A DNA stretch of 64,000 bases from Olleya sediminilitoris (GCF_016785945.1 NZ_JAEMEF010000012.1:46636-110635), one strand, 5' to 3'; shown: positions 48,918-57,738, counted from the stretch's first letter. The notes: a model not told the origin generated them from the sequence alone. Program-made: numbers and translations.

Positions 48918-50462
48918 TTATTTAATTTGTTTACCATTTTTATCAAAAAAATGATATTCAAGGTATGTGTAAGCATCTCTTGGTTGTATTTTTACCCATT
49001 TTTTGTGTTCAACAAACCATTTTGAACGTATAGATGGAAAACCTTTGGTTAAAAAGGCTGCTATAAAAGGATGTGTGTTTAAGGTCACCTTCTTATAGTC
49101 TTTTTTTAATAATTGTTCTAAGTCATGAGTTATTTTAGGCACAATATTAATTGGCGCTTCGACCTCTTCTCCATTAAAACTGTTAGGATTTTCCTCTCTG
49201 GTTTTAATATTCATTTCTGGTCTTACTCTTTGACGTGTAATTTGAATCAATCCAAACTTACTAGGAGGTAGTATTTTGTGTTTGGCACGATCATCTTTCA
49301 TTTCGTCACGAAGATGATTAAATAGTTTTTTTCTGTGTTCAGCAGTATTTAAATCAATAAAGTCCACTACAATTATTCCACCCATGTCTCTAAGTCTTAA
49401 TTGTCTAGCAACTTCTGTTGCAGATATAAGGTTGACTTCTAGAGCGGTGTCTTCTTGTGAGTTTGATTTATTTGATCTATTACCACTGTTTACATCAATA
49501 ACGTGAAGTGCTTCGGTATGTTCTATAACAAGGTAAGCACCTTTAGCCATAGACACTGTTTTACCAAATGCAGTTTTAATTTGTCTTTCAATCCCAAATT
49601 TTTCAAAAATCGGAACATTAGACTGATGTAATTTTACAATTGATTCTTTTTTTGGTGCAATTTTTTGCACATAATCTTTTACCTGTACATGTAACGCTTC
49701 ATCATCTACGTGAATCCCAGTAAAGGTGTCATTAAATATATCTCTTAACATTGAAGAGGCTTTATTTAATTCGCCTAATACCTTGGTAGGATGGTGCGCT
49801 TTATGTAATTTTTTACACATTGCAGTCCAACGACTTAGCAAATTTTGTAAATCTTTGTCTAGTTCGGCTACTTTTTTGCCTTCTGCTACTGTACGTACAA
49901 TAACTCCAAAACCTTGAGGAGTTATACTTCTCACTAATCGTTTTAAACGCTCTTTTTCTTCTTTACTTTCTATTTTTTGAGAAATAGAAATACGGTCAGA
50001 AAAAGGTACTAAAACAATATATCTACCAGCAATAGATAGCTCTGAGCTAATCCTTGGGCCTTTTGTAGATATAGGTTCTTTTACTATTTGTACTAAAATA
50101 GACTGATTTGATTTTAAGACGTCATTAATTTTTCCGCCTTTATCAATATCTTTTTCAAATGGGTAATTTTTTAAAGAAAAATCTTTTAGTTTACCTGTGC
50201 TTACACTTTTTGTGAATTTTAAAACAGAAGATATTTTTGGTCCTAAATCATGATAATGCAAAAAAGCATCTTTTTCATAACCTACATTAACAAATGCAGC
50301 ATTTAAGCCAGGAACAGCTTTTCTTATTTTGGCGATAAACACATCACCAACTGAAAAGTTGTTCCCATCTTCTTCTTTATGTAATTCAATTAATTTTCCA
50401 TCTTTTAATAAGGCAAAATCAACAGCATCTGGACTAGATCTAATAATTAATTCTTTATCCAT
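48918..50462 (-). CDS. rng: Ribonuclease E/G family protein
   Basis: Endoribonuclease of 514 residues that processes rRNA and mRNA. An S1 RNA-binding domain occupies residues 35-125 (VGDVFIAKIRKAVPGLNAAFVNVG). The metal-binding Asp motifs HVIDVNSGN and IIVVDFIDL lie near residues 325 and 370. The C-terminal domain is short, as in RNase G, with no RNase E-type scaffold. The zinc-link CPxC of enteric RNase E/G is not seen (the region reads TREENPNSFNG). Likely the only RNase E/G of this genome (inference). Confidence 0.92.
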   Translation of the reverse strand: MDKELIIRSSPDAVDFALLKDGKLIELHKEEDGNNFSVGDVFIAKIRKAVPGLNAAFVNVGYEKDAFLHYHDLGPKISSVLKFTKSVSTGKLKDFSLKNYPFEKDIDKGGKINDVLKSNQSILVQIVKEPISTKGPRISSELSIAGRYIVLVPFSDRISISQKIESKEEKERLKRLVRSITPQGFGVIVRTVAEGKKVAELDKDLQNLLSRWTAMCKKLHKAHHPTKVLGELNKASSMLRDIFNDTFTGIHVDDEALHVQVKDYVQKIAPKKESIVKLHQSNVPIFEKFGIERQIKTAFGKTVSMAKGAYLVIEHTEALHVIDVNSGNRSNKSNSQEDTALEVNLISATEVARQLRLRDMGGIIVVDFIDLNTAEHRKKLFNHLRDEMKDDRAKHKILPPSKFGLIQITRQRVRPEMNIKTREENPNSFNGEEVEAPINIVPKITHDLEQLLKKDYKKVTLNTHPFIAAFLTKGFPSIRSKWFVEHKKWVKIQPRDAYTYLEYHFFDKNGKQIK

Positions 50463-50640
50463 TTAGGTTAATTTTTATCCATACTTTATAGTATAGATGG
50501 ATTATACATTATATTATAACTTAAAATTAGTCATAATATTTCACAGGATTTTTAAATCCGGTTGAGTTTAATAATTACGCAAGGTTATACGAATTATAAA
50601 TAAACTCTGTTTTCAAAGAACGATAATTCTAATAAACCAA

Positions 50641-50664
50641 AAAAGTAGTTAAAAAACTACTTTT
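50641..50664 (-). terminator. Terminator of the 30-residue basic protein gene
   Basis: Arms AAAAGTAGTT (50641-50650) and AACTACTTTT (50655-50664). On the minus strand the hairpin follows the stop at 50670 and is followed by Ts. Confidence 0.75.
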
Positions 50665-50669
50665 CTGAA

Positions 50670-50762
50670 TTATTTTTTCTTTTTGTGACGATTAGCGCGT
50701 CTACGTTTTTTACGCTTATGCGTTGCAACCTTGTGTCTTTTACGTTTCTTACCACTTGGCAT
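50670..50762 (-). CDS. 30-residue, strongly basic protein, probably ribosome-associated
   Basis: This short reading frame starts with ATG at 50762 and ends with TAA at 50670. Its product MPSGKKRKRHKVATHKRK and onward has Lys, Arg or His at about 20 of 30 positions. Conservation of nearly identical short proteins in Flavobacteria is recalled, not checked. Such composition is that of small ribosomal proteins (compare bL34, bS22, THX). It lies between RNase G and HU on the same strand and has its own terminator, which supports a real and expressed gene. A Bacteroidota-specific ribosomal protein is possible; I am not certain which. Confidence 0.7.
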   Translation of the reverse strand: MPSGKKRKRHKVATHKRKKRRRANRHKKKK

Positions 50763-50806
50763 AGGGTTAATGTTTTTAAATTAATAATTCGTTTATAATA
50801 ATAAAT

Positions 50807-51097
50807 TTACTTTACGTCTACGTTAGTTTTTACACCCTCTACAAATACTTTTGCAGGTTTAAACGCTGGTATGTTATGAGCAGGAATCTTGATAGTCGTA
50901 TTTTTTGAAATATTTCTTCCTGTCTTTTCTGCTCTTGTTTTAATGATAAAGCTACCAAAACCTCTAAGGTATACATTATCACCACCTTCTAAAGATGTTT
51001 TAACTTCTTCCATGAAAGTCTCTACAGTTGCCTGAACATCTCCTTTTTCTATTCCTAATTTTTCAGAAATCTTTGTTACTAAATCAGCTTTAGTCAT
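50807..51097 (-). CDS. hup: HU-family histone-like DNA-binding protein
   Basis: A 96-residue nucleoid protein that bends DNA. It has the N-terminal helices MTKADLVTKISEKLG and the signature GSFIIKTRAEKTGRN in the beta-arm, then IPAHNIPAFKPAKVF. The length matches HU (90 to 99). The next gene on the same strand, 44 nt on, is the small basic protein. Confidence 0.93.
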   Translation of the reverse strand: MTKADLVTKISEKLGIEKGDVQATVETFMEEVKTSLEGGDNVYLRGFGSFIIKTRAEKTGRNISKNTTIKIPAHNIPAFKPAKVFVEGVKTNVDVK

Positions 51098-51234
51098 TTT
51101 CTTTTCTTGTTTGCGTTATTAATTTTTCTAAGGGTTGGCAAATATAGTCATTTAATATTCAATATTTCAAACCTAATTCATTAAAATTTAATGCGATAAA
51201 CTTTACTTTTGCTTTTCTTACTTTTTTCTACTTA

Positions 51235-52275
51235 ATGAACATTTCTAAACAACTAATTAATTGGTATACAGATAATAAACGAGATTTGCCTTGGCGAAAC
51301 ACCACAAACCCTTATTTTATTTGGCTTTCCGAAATCATTTTACAACAAACACAAGTTGTACAAGGTCGTCCTTATTATGATAGTTTTACCGCTACTTTTC
51401 CTACTGTTTTTGACTTAGCTAATGCCGAAGAACAAGAAGTGTTAAAATTGTGGCAAGGACTAGGATATTACTCTAGAGCAAGAAATTTACATGCTTCAGC
51501 CAAATATATTGTTAAAGAATTGGATGGAAAATTTCCTGATACCTTTGATCAAATTATAAAATTAAAAGGTGTAGGTGATTATACAGCTAGCGCAATAGCA
51601 TCTATTTGTTTTAATCAAGTTACTGCTGTTGTGGATGGAAATGTATACAGAGCATTGTCTAGAATTTACGGAATTGATACTCCTATTAATACAAGTAAAG
51701 GTTTTAAAGAATTTAAAACTTTAGCACAACAACTAATAGATCCTAAACAACCTGCAACTTTTAATCAAGCCATAATGGAGTTTGGTGCAAGATTGTGCAA
51801 ACCCAAAAATCCAGATTGTAATAGTTGTCCTTTTAATACTATATGTGTAGCACTTCAAAAAAATATAATAAGTGATTTACCAGTCAAGCTGAAAACTGTA
51901 AAGGTTAAAAAAAAGTATTTTAATTTTATTGTGGCCTTGTCCAAAGACAATAAAACGATTTTAGAAAAGCGTACAGGAAGTGGTATTTGGCAAAACTTAT
52001 ATCAATTTCCGTTAATTGAAACAGATAAAAGCGCATCACATACTATAATAGAGTCACAGGTTAAAAATCTTGATTTATTTAAAGGTCATAATATAACGTT
52101 GTCATTATATAATGATAAGGCAATTATTCATAAACTATCGCATCAACATTTATATACTAAGTTTTGGATTGTTAATTTAAATGACGATTTGGAGTCAGGT
52201 ATATTGTTTGATGAAATAACAAATTATCCTGTTCCTATATTAATAGGTAATTTTATAGAAAAATTTAATTTTTAA
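51235..52275 (+). CDS. mutY: A/G-specific adenine glycosylase
   Basis: Removes adenine mispaired with 8-oxoguanine; 346 residues. Catalytic Glu in WLSEIILQQTQV, helix-hairpin-helix LKGVGDYTASAIASICF, catalytic Asp in VVDGNVYRALSR, and the [4Fe-4S] ligands in CKPKNPDCNSCPFNTIC (C-x6-C-x2-C-x5-C). The C-terminal NUDIX-like domain, which recognises 8-oxoG, runs from about residue 225 (FNFIVALSKDNKTILEKRTG). It starts a forward gene group with ssb, gldE and gldD, an order common in Flavobacteria. Confidence 0.95.
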   Translation: MNISKQLINWYTDNKRDLPWRNTTNPYFIWLSEIILQQTQVVQGRPYYDSFTATFPTVFDLANAEEQEVLKLWQGLGYYSRARNLHASAKYIVKELDGKFPDTFDQIIKLKGVGDYTASAIASICFNQVTAVVDGNVYRALSRIYGIDTPINTSKGFKEFKTLAQQLIDPKQPATFNQAIMEFGARLCKPKNPDCNSCPFNTICVALQKNIISDLPVKLKTVKVKKKYFNFIVALSKDNKTILEKRTGSGIWQNLYQFPLIETDKSASHTIIESQVKNLDLFKGHNITLSLYNDKAIIHKLSHQHLYTKFWIVNLNDDLESGILFDEITNYPVPILIGNFIEKFNF

Positions 52276-52367
52276 AACCTTAACAGGTCTGACTTGGTTA
52301 TTTTTTCTTAAATTTATTTACATTGACGTGTAAAGCTGTAATTTTGTATCAGTAAAACAATTAATTT

Positions 52368-52811
52368 ATGTCAGGAACATTAAATAAAGTAATGCTAATT
52401 GGGCATTTGGGAGATGAAGTTAAAATGCACTATTTTGAAGGAGGTGGTTGTGTTGGACGTTTTCCGTTAGCTACTAACGAGACTTATGTTAGCAAACAAA
52501 CCAACCAGCGTGTTACTAATACAGAATGGCATAATATAGTTGTCCGTAATAAAGGTGCAGAGGTGTGTGAAAAATACCTTACCAAAGGAGATAAGGTATA
52601 TGTTGAAGGACGTATAAAAACCAGAAAATGGCAGGACGAGTCAGGTAATGACCGTTATAGTACAGAAATACAAGTATCCGATTTTACGTTTTTAAGTACA
52701 AAACGTGATCCAGAAGCAGCACCACAACCTAATACAACACAGCAAACCCAACAAAATACACAAAACGTATCGCCAAAACCTGCTTCCAGTGACGACGATC
52801 TTCCGTTTTAA
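52368..52811 (+). CDS. ssb: Single-stranded DNA-binding protein
   Basis: Binds single-stranded DNA during replication, repair and recombination; 147 residues. The OB fold occupies residues 1-108 (NKVMLIGHLGDEVKM, TEWHNIVVRNKGAEVCEKYL, YVEGRIKTRKWQDESG). A Gln/Thr/Pro-rich linker leads to the acidic tip DDDLPF, which recruits partner proteins. It is 92 nt after mutY and 9 nt before gldE, so ssb and gldE are cotranscribed. Confidence 0.95.
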   Translation: MSGTLNKVMLIGHLGDEVKMHYFEGGGCVGRFPLATNETYVSKQTNQRVTNTEWHNIVVRNKGAEVCEKYLTKGDKVYVEGRIKTRKWQDESGNDRYSTEIQVSDFTFLSTKRDPEAAPQPNTTQQTQQNTQNVSPKPASSDDDLPF

Positions 52812-52820
52812 TAATTAATT

Positions 52821-54125
52821 ATGGACCCAGAACCCACGAGTTTTTTAGCATTTATTCAAACAGATAACCTAAATATTATATTTGGATTTATACTTTTAAT
52901 AGTATTATTAATTTGTTCTGCAATGATATCTGGAGCAGAAGTAGCATTGTTTTCGTTAACAAAATCAGATCTAGAAGACGAAAACCTACAGGATAAAAAA
53001 CAAATACAAATATTATCTAAATTATTAGCTCGTCCCAAAAAACTATTAGCCACCATTTTAGTTGCAAATAACTTTATAAATATTGGTATAGTAATATTGT
53101 TTGCCTTTTTAGGTAATTATATGTTTGCTAATATTACTTCACCAGTAGCTAAATTTATACTAGAAGTGGTTGTAGTAACCTTTTTAATATTGCTTTTTGG
53201 CGAAATTTTACCCAAAATATATGCTAGTCGTAATAACTTAAAGTTTTCAACTTTTATGGCTTATCCATTACGCGTGTTAGATGTATTGTTTGCTCCTTTA
53301 AGTTTACCCATGAGAAGTATAACCTTAGGCATACATAATAGGTTAGGAAAACAAAAGTCAAATATTAGCGTAGACCAATTATCACAAGCCCTAGAGTTAA
53401 CAAGCGAGTATGATACTACTAAAGAAGAACAAAAAATACTGCAAGGTATTGTTAGCTTTGGTAATACAGATACAAAACAAGTCATGCAACCACGTATTGA
53501 TGTATTTGCTTTAAACGTAGAACAGCCTTATGACCAAATTATACCAGATATAATAAGTAATGGTTATTCTAGAATACCTGTTTATAAAGAAAATATGGAC
53601 ACCATAATAGGTGTGCTGTACGTCAAAGACTTATTACCGTACATAGATCAGAAAAACTTTGACTGGACAGCTTTATTAAGAGAACCGTTTTTTGTTCCAG
53701 AAAATAAAAAATTGGATGATTTGATGGCAGAGTTCCAAGAGAAAAAAGTGCATTTAGCTATGGTGGTTGACGAGTATGGAGGAACCTCTGGATTAGTGTC
53801 TTTAGAGGATATTATTGAAGAAATTGTTGGAGATATTAGTGACGAGTTTGATGATGAGGATTTAATTTATTCCAAATTGGATGATAAAAACTATGTTTTT
53901 GAAGGAAAAACAGCTTTGAAAGACTTTTATAAAATTATAAAACTTGAAGACGATACTCTTTTTGAGGATAATAAAGGTGAAGCTGAAACAATAGCTGGTT
54001 TTATTTTAGAAAATTCTGGTGGTTTTCCTAAAAGAAACAGTAAAATAAATTTTGAAAACTACATGTTTACTATTGAAGCTTTAGATAAAAAACGCATCAA
54101 GAGAGTTAAAATAACATTACCATAA
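52821..54125 (+). CDS. gldE: Gliding motility protein GldE (CNNM/CBS membrane protein)
   Basis: A 434-residue inner-membrane protein. The N-terminal DUF21/CNNM region has about four hydrophobic helices (residues 18-45, 70-100, 105-130, 145-165). A pair of CBS domains follows (residues about 205-330; MQPRIDVFALNVEQPYD and YGGTSGLVSLEDIIEE), then a CorC_HlyC domain. In Flavobacteria this protein, encoded just before gldD, is known as GldE and is needed for or supports gliding and type IX export. The position before gldD supports the name. Confidence 0.9.
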   Translation: MDPEPTSFLAFIQTDNLNIIFGFILLIVLLICSAMISGAEVALFSLTKSDLEDENLQDKKQIQILSKLLARPKKLLATILVANNFINIGIVILFAFLGNYMFANITSPVAKFILEVVVVTFLILLFGEILPKIYASRNNLKFSTFMAYPLRVLDVLFAPLSLPMRSITLGIHNRLGKQKSNISVDQLSQALELTSEYDTTKEEQKILQGIVSFGNTDTKQVMQPRIDVFALNVEQPYDQIIPDIISNGYSRIPVYKENMDTIIGVLYVKDLLPYIDQKNFDWTALLREPFFVPENKKLDDLMAEFQEKKVHLAMVVDEYGGTSGLVSLEDIIEEIVGDISDEFDDEDLIYSKLDDKNYVFEGKTALKDFYKIIKLEDDTLFEDNKGEAETIAGFILENSGGFPKRNSKINFENYMFTIEALDKKRIKRVKITLP

Positions 54126-54161
54126 AAATATAAAGCTACATTAAGTTGCTTGGTCTTATCT

Positions 54162-54740
54162 ATGAAAAACATAATTCTATTCTTATTAATTTTTGTTACA
54201 TTAACTAGTTGTGGTAATGATCCATTACCAAAGCCAAAAGGCTATTTACGCTTAGAGTACCCTAAAGCAGAATATACAAGTTACAGTAAAAATTTACCAT
54301 TTACTTTTGACAGAAATACCTTAAGTGATACCATCAAGTTTAAAAACTTACAAGATAATGTAACAAGTTTTGGTTTAAACATCGAGTATAAAAAATTAAA
54401 AGGAACCATTTACCTGACTTATAAAGCTATTGATGGTCAAGAACGATTGATTAAATACCTTAAAAATGCACAAAACTTTACACAAGAGCATACTAAAAAA
54501 GCTGATGCCATAGAGGAGGTTGTTTGGGAAAATCCAGAAAATAAAGTTTACGGAATGTTTTATGAAGTAGGAGGTAATGCAGCATCACAATCACAATTTT
54601 ATATAACAGATAGTATCAATCATTTTTTAACAGGATCGCTTTATTTTTATGCAAAACCTAATTATGACTCGATATTACCAGCAGCAAATTACTTGCAAAA
54701 AGATATCAAACGTATTATGGAAAGTGTAAGGTGGCAATAA
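54162..54740 (+). CDS. gldD: Gliding motility lipoprotein GldD
   Basis: A 192-residue lipoprotein (MKNIILFLLIFVTLTSC, lipobox LTSC) with GNDPLPKPKGYLRLEYPKAEY after the Cys, the GldD signature. It is required for gliding and type IX secretion in Flavobacterium; its molecular role is not established. I start at ATG 54162, since the TTG at 54150 adds only MVLS before the signal. It is the last ordered chromosomal gene before the cassette region. Confidence 0.93.
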   Translation: MKNIILFLLIFVTLTSCGNDPLPKPKGYLRLEYPKAEYTSYSKNLPFTFDRNTLSDTIKFKNLQDNVTSFGLNIEYKKLKGTIYLTYKAIDGQERLIKYLKNAQNFTQEHTKKADAIEEVVWENPENKVYGMFYEVGGNAASQSQFYITDSINHFLTGSLYFYAKPNYDSILPAANYLQKDIKRIMESVRWQ

Positions 54741-55182
54741 ATAAGTTGTATTGTATTTTACGATAGGTATTTGTGCCACACAGTCTATGTAAATTGCTTT
54801 ATTTGAGGCAAAAGATTTAGGGCACATAATTCCATTGCTATATAGTCTTGTTCTGTTGTAATTTCGTTTCCTTATCTACCTTGATAACGATATTCTTTAT
54901 TTAATATCAGTAATGTATGCAATATTTTATCGAATATTCACAGCAACATAGCTTCCTTAAGGTGTCGAAGTTTCTGGAAGTCCTAGATTCAATTTATTAA
55001 GATTTTTTTAGATTCATATTTTGTGGCTTGGTTTTATTCTTTTCGTTTAAAGTTGTTTCAGTGTCTTATTTTTCGTGCACGTTTTTTGATTGATTTTAAC
55101 AACTCAAAATAATTTCTAATGGACAAATAAAAATTCTAATTCTTTAACGTTTGTTCAGCTTTAGTTGGTAAGCTTAAATTGC

Positions 55183-55281
55183 TCATCAGGTTTTGTGTGT
55201 GATTTCTTTATGTGTTTAAGCACTGAATTTAGCAAAAAAATCAAAGATAGAAAGTAATAGAGGACTATTAGTAAGTCGGCA
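55183..55281. repeat. Degenerate copy of the array repeat element (E0)
   Basis: Matches the E3/E6 element over about 95 nt with scattered changes: TGTGTGTGATTTC, GTGTTTAAGCACT, ATTTAGCAAA, AGATAGAAAGT and GTAAGTCGG align in order. The stem GAAAGTCC/GGACTTTC is mutated (AAAGTAATAGAGGACTATTA) and the right end with GTTG is missing. It marks the array as formerly extending to within 450 nt of gldD. Confidence 0.75.
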
Positions 55282-55389
55282 AGAAGTTGGTCAATCAAAT
55301 ATGCAATCCTTAATGTTATGCGCTTAAATTATTATGTTGTTTATTAGTGTTAGTCTTTATTGACTAGTTATTATTATATTTTAATAGTG

Positions 55390-55444
55390 CTATAACTATT
55401 CTATAACTACGTTATAATCATGCTATAACCACGCTATAACCTCT
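55390..55444. repeat. Five-unit 11-nt tandem repeat (CTATAAC-type)
   Basis: Units start at 55390, 55401, 55412, 55423 and 55434: CTATAACTATT, CTATAACTACG, TTATAATCATG, CTATAACCACG, CTATAACCTCT. The period is exactly 11, close to one DNA turn, so all copies face the same side. This is iteron-like, but no replication or partition gene is nearby. Confidence 0.75.
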
Positions 55445-55758
55445 TTTAAAATATTAAGTAAACTGTTGTTTTACAGGTGTTTATATCTAAATGTGGTGTT
55501 GTGGCAAAATTGACCTGAATTATTACTTAATTAGGGCATTTTATTGCCTGTAGATATAATAGATTTTGTCTAGTAATAGTCCTCAAATGGAAGCGCAAAA
55601 AGTTAGCACTGATAGTTGCATATACTAAGCTACTAAAACAAGCTTTTACAATAACAAAATCAGGACTAACTTATGATAATAATTATAGAAGTGTTTTATT
55701 GAAAAATTAATGAGTTTTTACTTGTTTTTTACCACAGTACTTTGTTGTGTGTAGGCTT

Positions 55759-56199
55759 TTATTCCAGTCGAATATAAAATTGGTGCACTTCACCTTTTTC
55801 CTCATCAAACAGTACTGTAACTAATTCCGATTTAGATAATGAGATAATTTCTGCGTTACTTTCTCCCAAGTCATCTGTTCCTAATTCCTTTTTCCAATAT
55901 TCATTATCAATGTCATAATGAATCATTAAATCTTTCTTGTCAGAGAATTTCCATTTTCCAGTTTCGTTCCAAACGCATTGATTAGAAATATACTTTCCGT
56001 TGGATAAATATTGAATCGTATCTCGACATTTTAATCCAGTGTATTCTTTTCCGTCTAATGTGCGGTTTATTTTGTTAACCCATTTACCAACAATTAATTC
56101 ATTCCAATCAGTTTTTGACGAGTCTTTTTGACCAAATGCGAGATTCGCAAATAGAGCACAAAAGATTATAATTCCGATTTTTATTTTAAAGTTCCTCAT
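55759..56199 (-). CDS. Small secreted lipocalin-like protein (cassette 1)
   Basis: A 146-residue protein with a signal peptide (cleavage near LAFGQ). The mature start WNELIVGKWVNKINRTLDG and the following beta-rich sequence resemble small lipocalin-like domain proteins of Bacteroidota. Two Cys (LKCRDT, NQCVWN) could form a disulphide. It is on the minus strand like all array genes. Its start lies 9 nt from the left end of the IS3 element, so its original cassette end is lost. Function unknown. Confidence 0.65.
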   Translation of the reverse strand: MRNFKIKIGIIIFCALFANLAFGQKDSSKTDWNELIVGKWVNKINRTLDGKEYTGLKCRDTIQYLSNGKYISNQCVWNETGKWKFSDKKDLMIHYDIDNEYWKKELGTDDLGESNAEIISLSKSELVTVLFDEEKGEVHQFYIRLE

Positions 56200-56247
56200 T
56201 TTTTAGCTGTCTCGTCCTGAAATATGGCTACAGGTTAAAATTTATTT

Positions 56248-57123
56248 TTAAGCTGATAATTTATATACCATATTCGGTGTTTTATAACCTAAAGATAAGT
56301 GTAATCTTATTTCGTTGTATAAATTAATTGCATTTTTTGCAGCTCTCTTTGCGTGAGCTTTGTTATCAAAGGTTTGGTCGAGATAAAACTCATCTTTTAG
56401 AATTCCATTTATGCGTTCTGCCATAGCATTTTCGTAACAATGATTTTCTTCAGTCATACTAATATTTATCTTTTTTCTTTTAAGTATTTGTGTATATACA
56501 TTGCTACAATATTGTATTCCTCTGTCTGAATGATGAATAAGTTGTTTAATGTTTTTAGCTTGATAAATGGCTTTGTTCAAAGCTCTTACACAGCCTTTTA
56601 ATTCTAGGCTGTCACTAAGGTCGTAACCAACGATTTTCCTGGAATGCATATCAGTTATTAAGGCTAAGTAACAAAAACCTTTTACTGTTCTAATATAAGT
56701 TATATCACTAACCCAAACTTGATTAGCTCTAGTAACCTCTAAGTCTTTTATGATGTTATTATACTTATAAAAACGATGATACGAGTTAGTAGTTCTAGCA
56801 CTTGTTTTCTTTCTAAGAGTTAGCATTTGGTGTTTTCTAAGGACATTAAACAAAGTGTCTCTACCCACCTTAATATTGGCTTTAGTAAAATTTATATCTA
56901 ATGATTTCACAAGTTTTCTCACACCTTCTCTAGGAAGGGATTTACGTCTTTTACTAACAATTTCAATAATCTGTTGTTCTAGTTTTAAACGATTATCAGC
57001 TCTAGATTTGTATTTATAATACGCATCACGTTTAAGTCCAAAACAATGAGTTATAGTGGTTAAAGAGGCAAATCCCTTAGATTTTTCTTTGGCTTTGGTT
57101 AAGGCTTTATACTTAGCTTTTTT
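56248..57123 (-). CDS. IS3-family transposase OrfB (made as OrfAB by -1 frameshift)
   Basis: DDE integrase-type transposase. The three acidic residues lie in VWVSDITYI, IHHSDRGIQY and ENAMAERINGILKDE. The frame has no own start upstream of the catalytic core (first usable codon is GTG at 56922) but is open to 57123, where it follows an A8 run. It is thus expected to be fused to OrfA by ribosomal frameshifting. An HTH_21-like segment (ITHCFGLKRDAYYKYKSR) precedes the core. Confidence 0.88.
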   Translation of the reverse strand, partial: KKAKYKALTKAKEKSKGFASLTTITHCFGLKRDAYYKYKSRADNRLKLEQQIIEIVSKRRKSLPREGVRKLVKSLDINFTKANIKVGRDTLFNVLRKHQMLTLRKKTSARTTNSYHRFYKYNNIIKDLEVTRANQVWVSDITYIRTVKGFCYLALITDMHSRKIVGYDLSDSLELKGCVRALNKAIYQAKNIKQLIHHSDRGIQYCSNVYTQILKRKKINISMTEENHCYENAMAERINGILKDEFYLDQTFDNKAHAKRAAKNAINLYNEIRLHLSLGYKTPNMVYKLSA

Positions 57124-57469
57124 TTAATTCAGCAACAGATTTATAGCCTAGATCTTCAGCAGCTACTTCAAGATAGGAATCTAATACCATGGTATCTAGA
57201 TCCTTTTTAAGTAATAGTTTTTTAAGTTGCTGAATCTCTTTTTGAAGTGCTTTAATTCTAGATATTTCGTCTTTTGTTTCCACTTTTACTCTGGTGTTCA
57301 TTAAGTCTTTACGATTATACTTTTTAATCCACTCATTAATCGTTGTGGGTGCAATAGAGTAGAGCTTACAAAGTTCGCTTTTTGTGTGTTTACCTTTACT
57401 GAGTTCATCAAGAATTTTTAGTTTAAAAGGTTCTGAATACCGTCTAATTACTTTGTCATTTTTGTACAT
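57113..57469 (-). CDS. IS3-family OrfA (DNA-binding part)
   Basis: A 118-residue protein with a helix-turn-helix (YSEPFKLKILDELSKGKHTKSELC ... PTTINEWIKKYN) and a C-terminal leucine zipper (IKALQKEIQQLKKLLLKKD). It ends just past the A8 slippery run at 57118-57125; a -1 shift there leads into OrfB. It starts 39 nt inside the element end, leaving room for a promoter near the IRR. Confidence 0.9.
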   Translation of the reverse strand: MYKNDKVIRRYSEPFKLKILDELSKGKHTKSELCKLYSIAPTTINEWIKKYNRKDLMNTRVKVETKDEISRIKALQKEIQQLKKLLLKKDLDTMVLDSYLEVAAEDLGYKSVAELKKS

Positions 57470-57518
57470 AATGTTTAAAATTATGTAGCCTTTATTCAGG
57501 ACGGGTCAAAACGCATGC

Positions 57519-57731
57519 CAACGGTAACGTGTATGGCTTGTTGCGGTGTAAACTAGCTTTTTCTTTCGATTTAGTAAGAGCAAGTACAGCGGTTTTATCC
57601 TTATAAACTATCTGGTTGGTAAACCTGATAATAAAATCTATAATTCTAAACTGCTGTACTTGCGGTACTATTGCAAATAAAAACTGACCTTTGTCTTAGC
57701 CATTAGCCGCAATTGGCTATACACTATGTTG
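57519..57731. repeat. Array element E1 (213 nt, attC-like, long version)
   Basis: Plus strand: CAAC-GGTAAC-GTGTATGGC...GTTGCGG on the left and CCGCAATTGGCTATACAC-TAT-GTTG on the right, so arms pair with a 6/3-nt offset. The middle is longer than in the other copies and holds a strong stem GCAAGTACAGCGGTTT (57580-57595) / AAACTGCTGTACTTGC (57648-57663), 15 of 16 matching, plus a small GGTT/AACC hairpin inside. It is the only gene-free interval between the IS and the next cassette. Confidence 0.8.
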
Positions 57732-57738
57732 TGGTTAG

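Larger units (their letters stand above)
54741..55758. other. Decayed left edge of the cassette array, no intact gene
   Basis: About 1 kb without a usable reading frame. It contains a degenerate copy of the array repeat (55183-55281), an 11-nt tandem repeat (55390-55444), and an imperfect inverted pair AAGTTAGCACTGA (55600-55612) / TCAGGACTAACTT (55660-55672). The last bases (55744-55755) show GTTGTGTGTAGG, which has the form of a cassette tag. It reads as old cassettes losing function next to the conserved gldD. Confidence 0.6.
56208..57508 (-). mobile_element. IS3-family insertion sequence inside the cassette array
   Basis: A 1301-bp element. Its terminal inverted repeats are TGTCTCGTCCTGAA (56208-) with GGCTACA at the inner end, and on the other side TGTAGCC ... 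TTCAGGACGGGTCA (57484-57508). They match in 19 of 25 positions and have the 5'-TG...CA-3' ends typical of IS3. It contains two overlapping frames with a run of eight A for -1 frameshifting. No target duplication is seen: the left flank is TTTTAGC and the right flank AAACGC. Confidence 0.88.
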
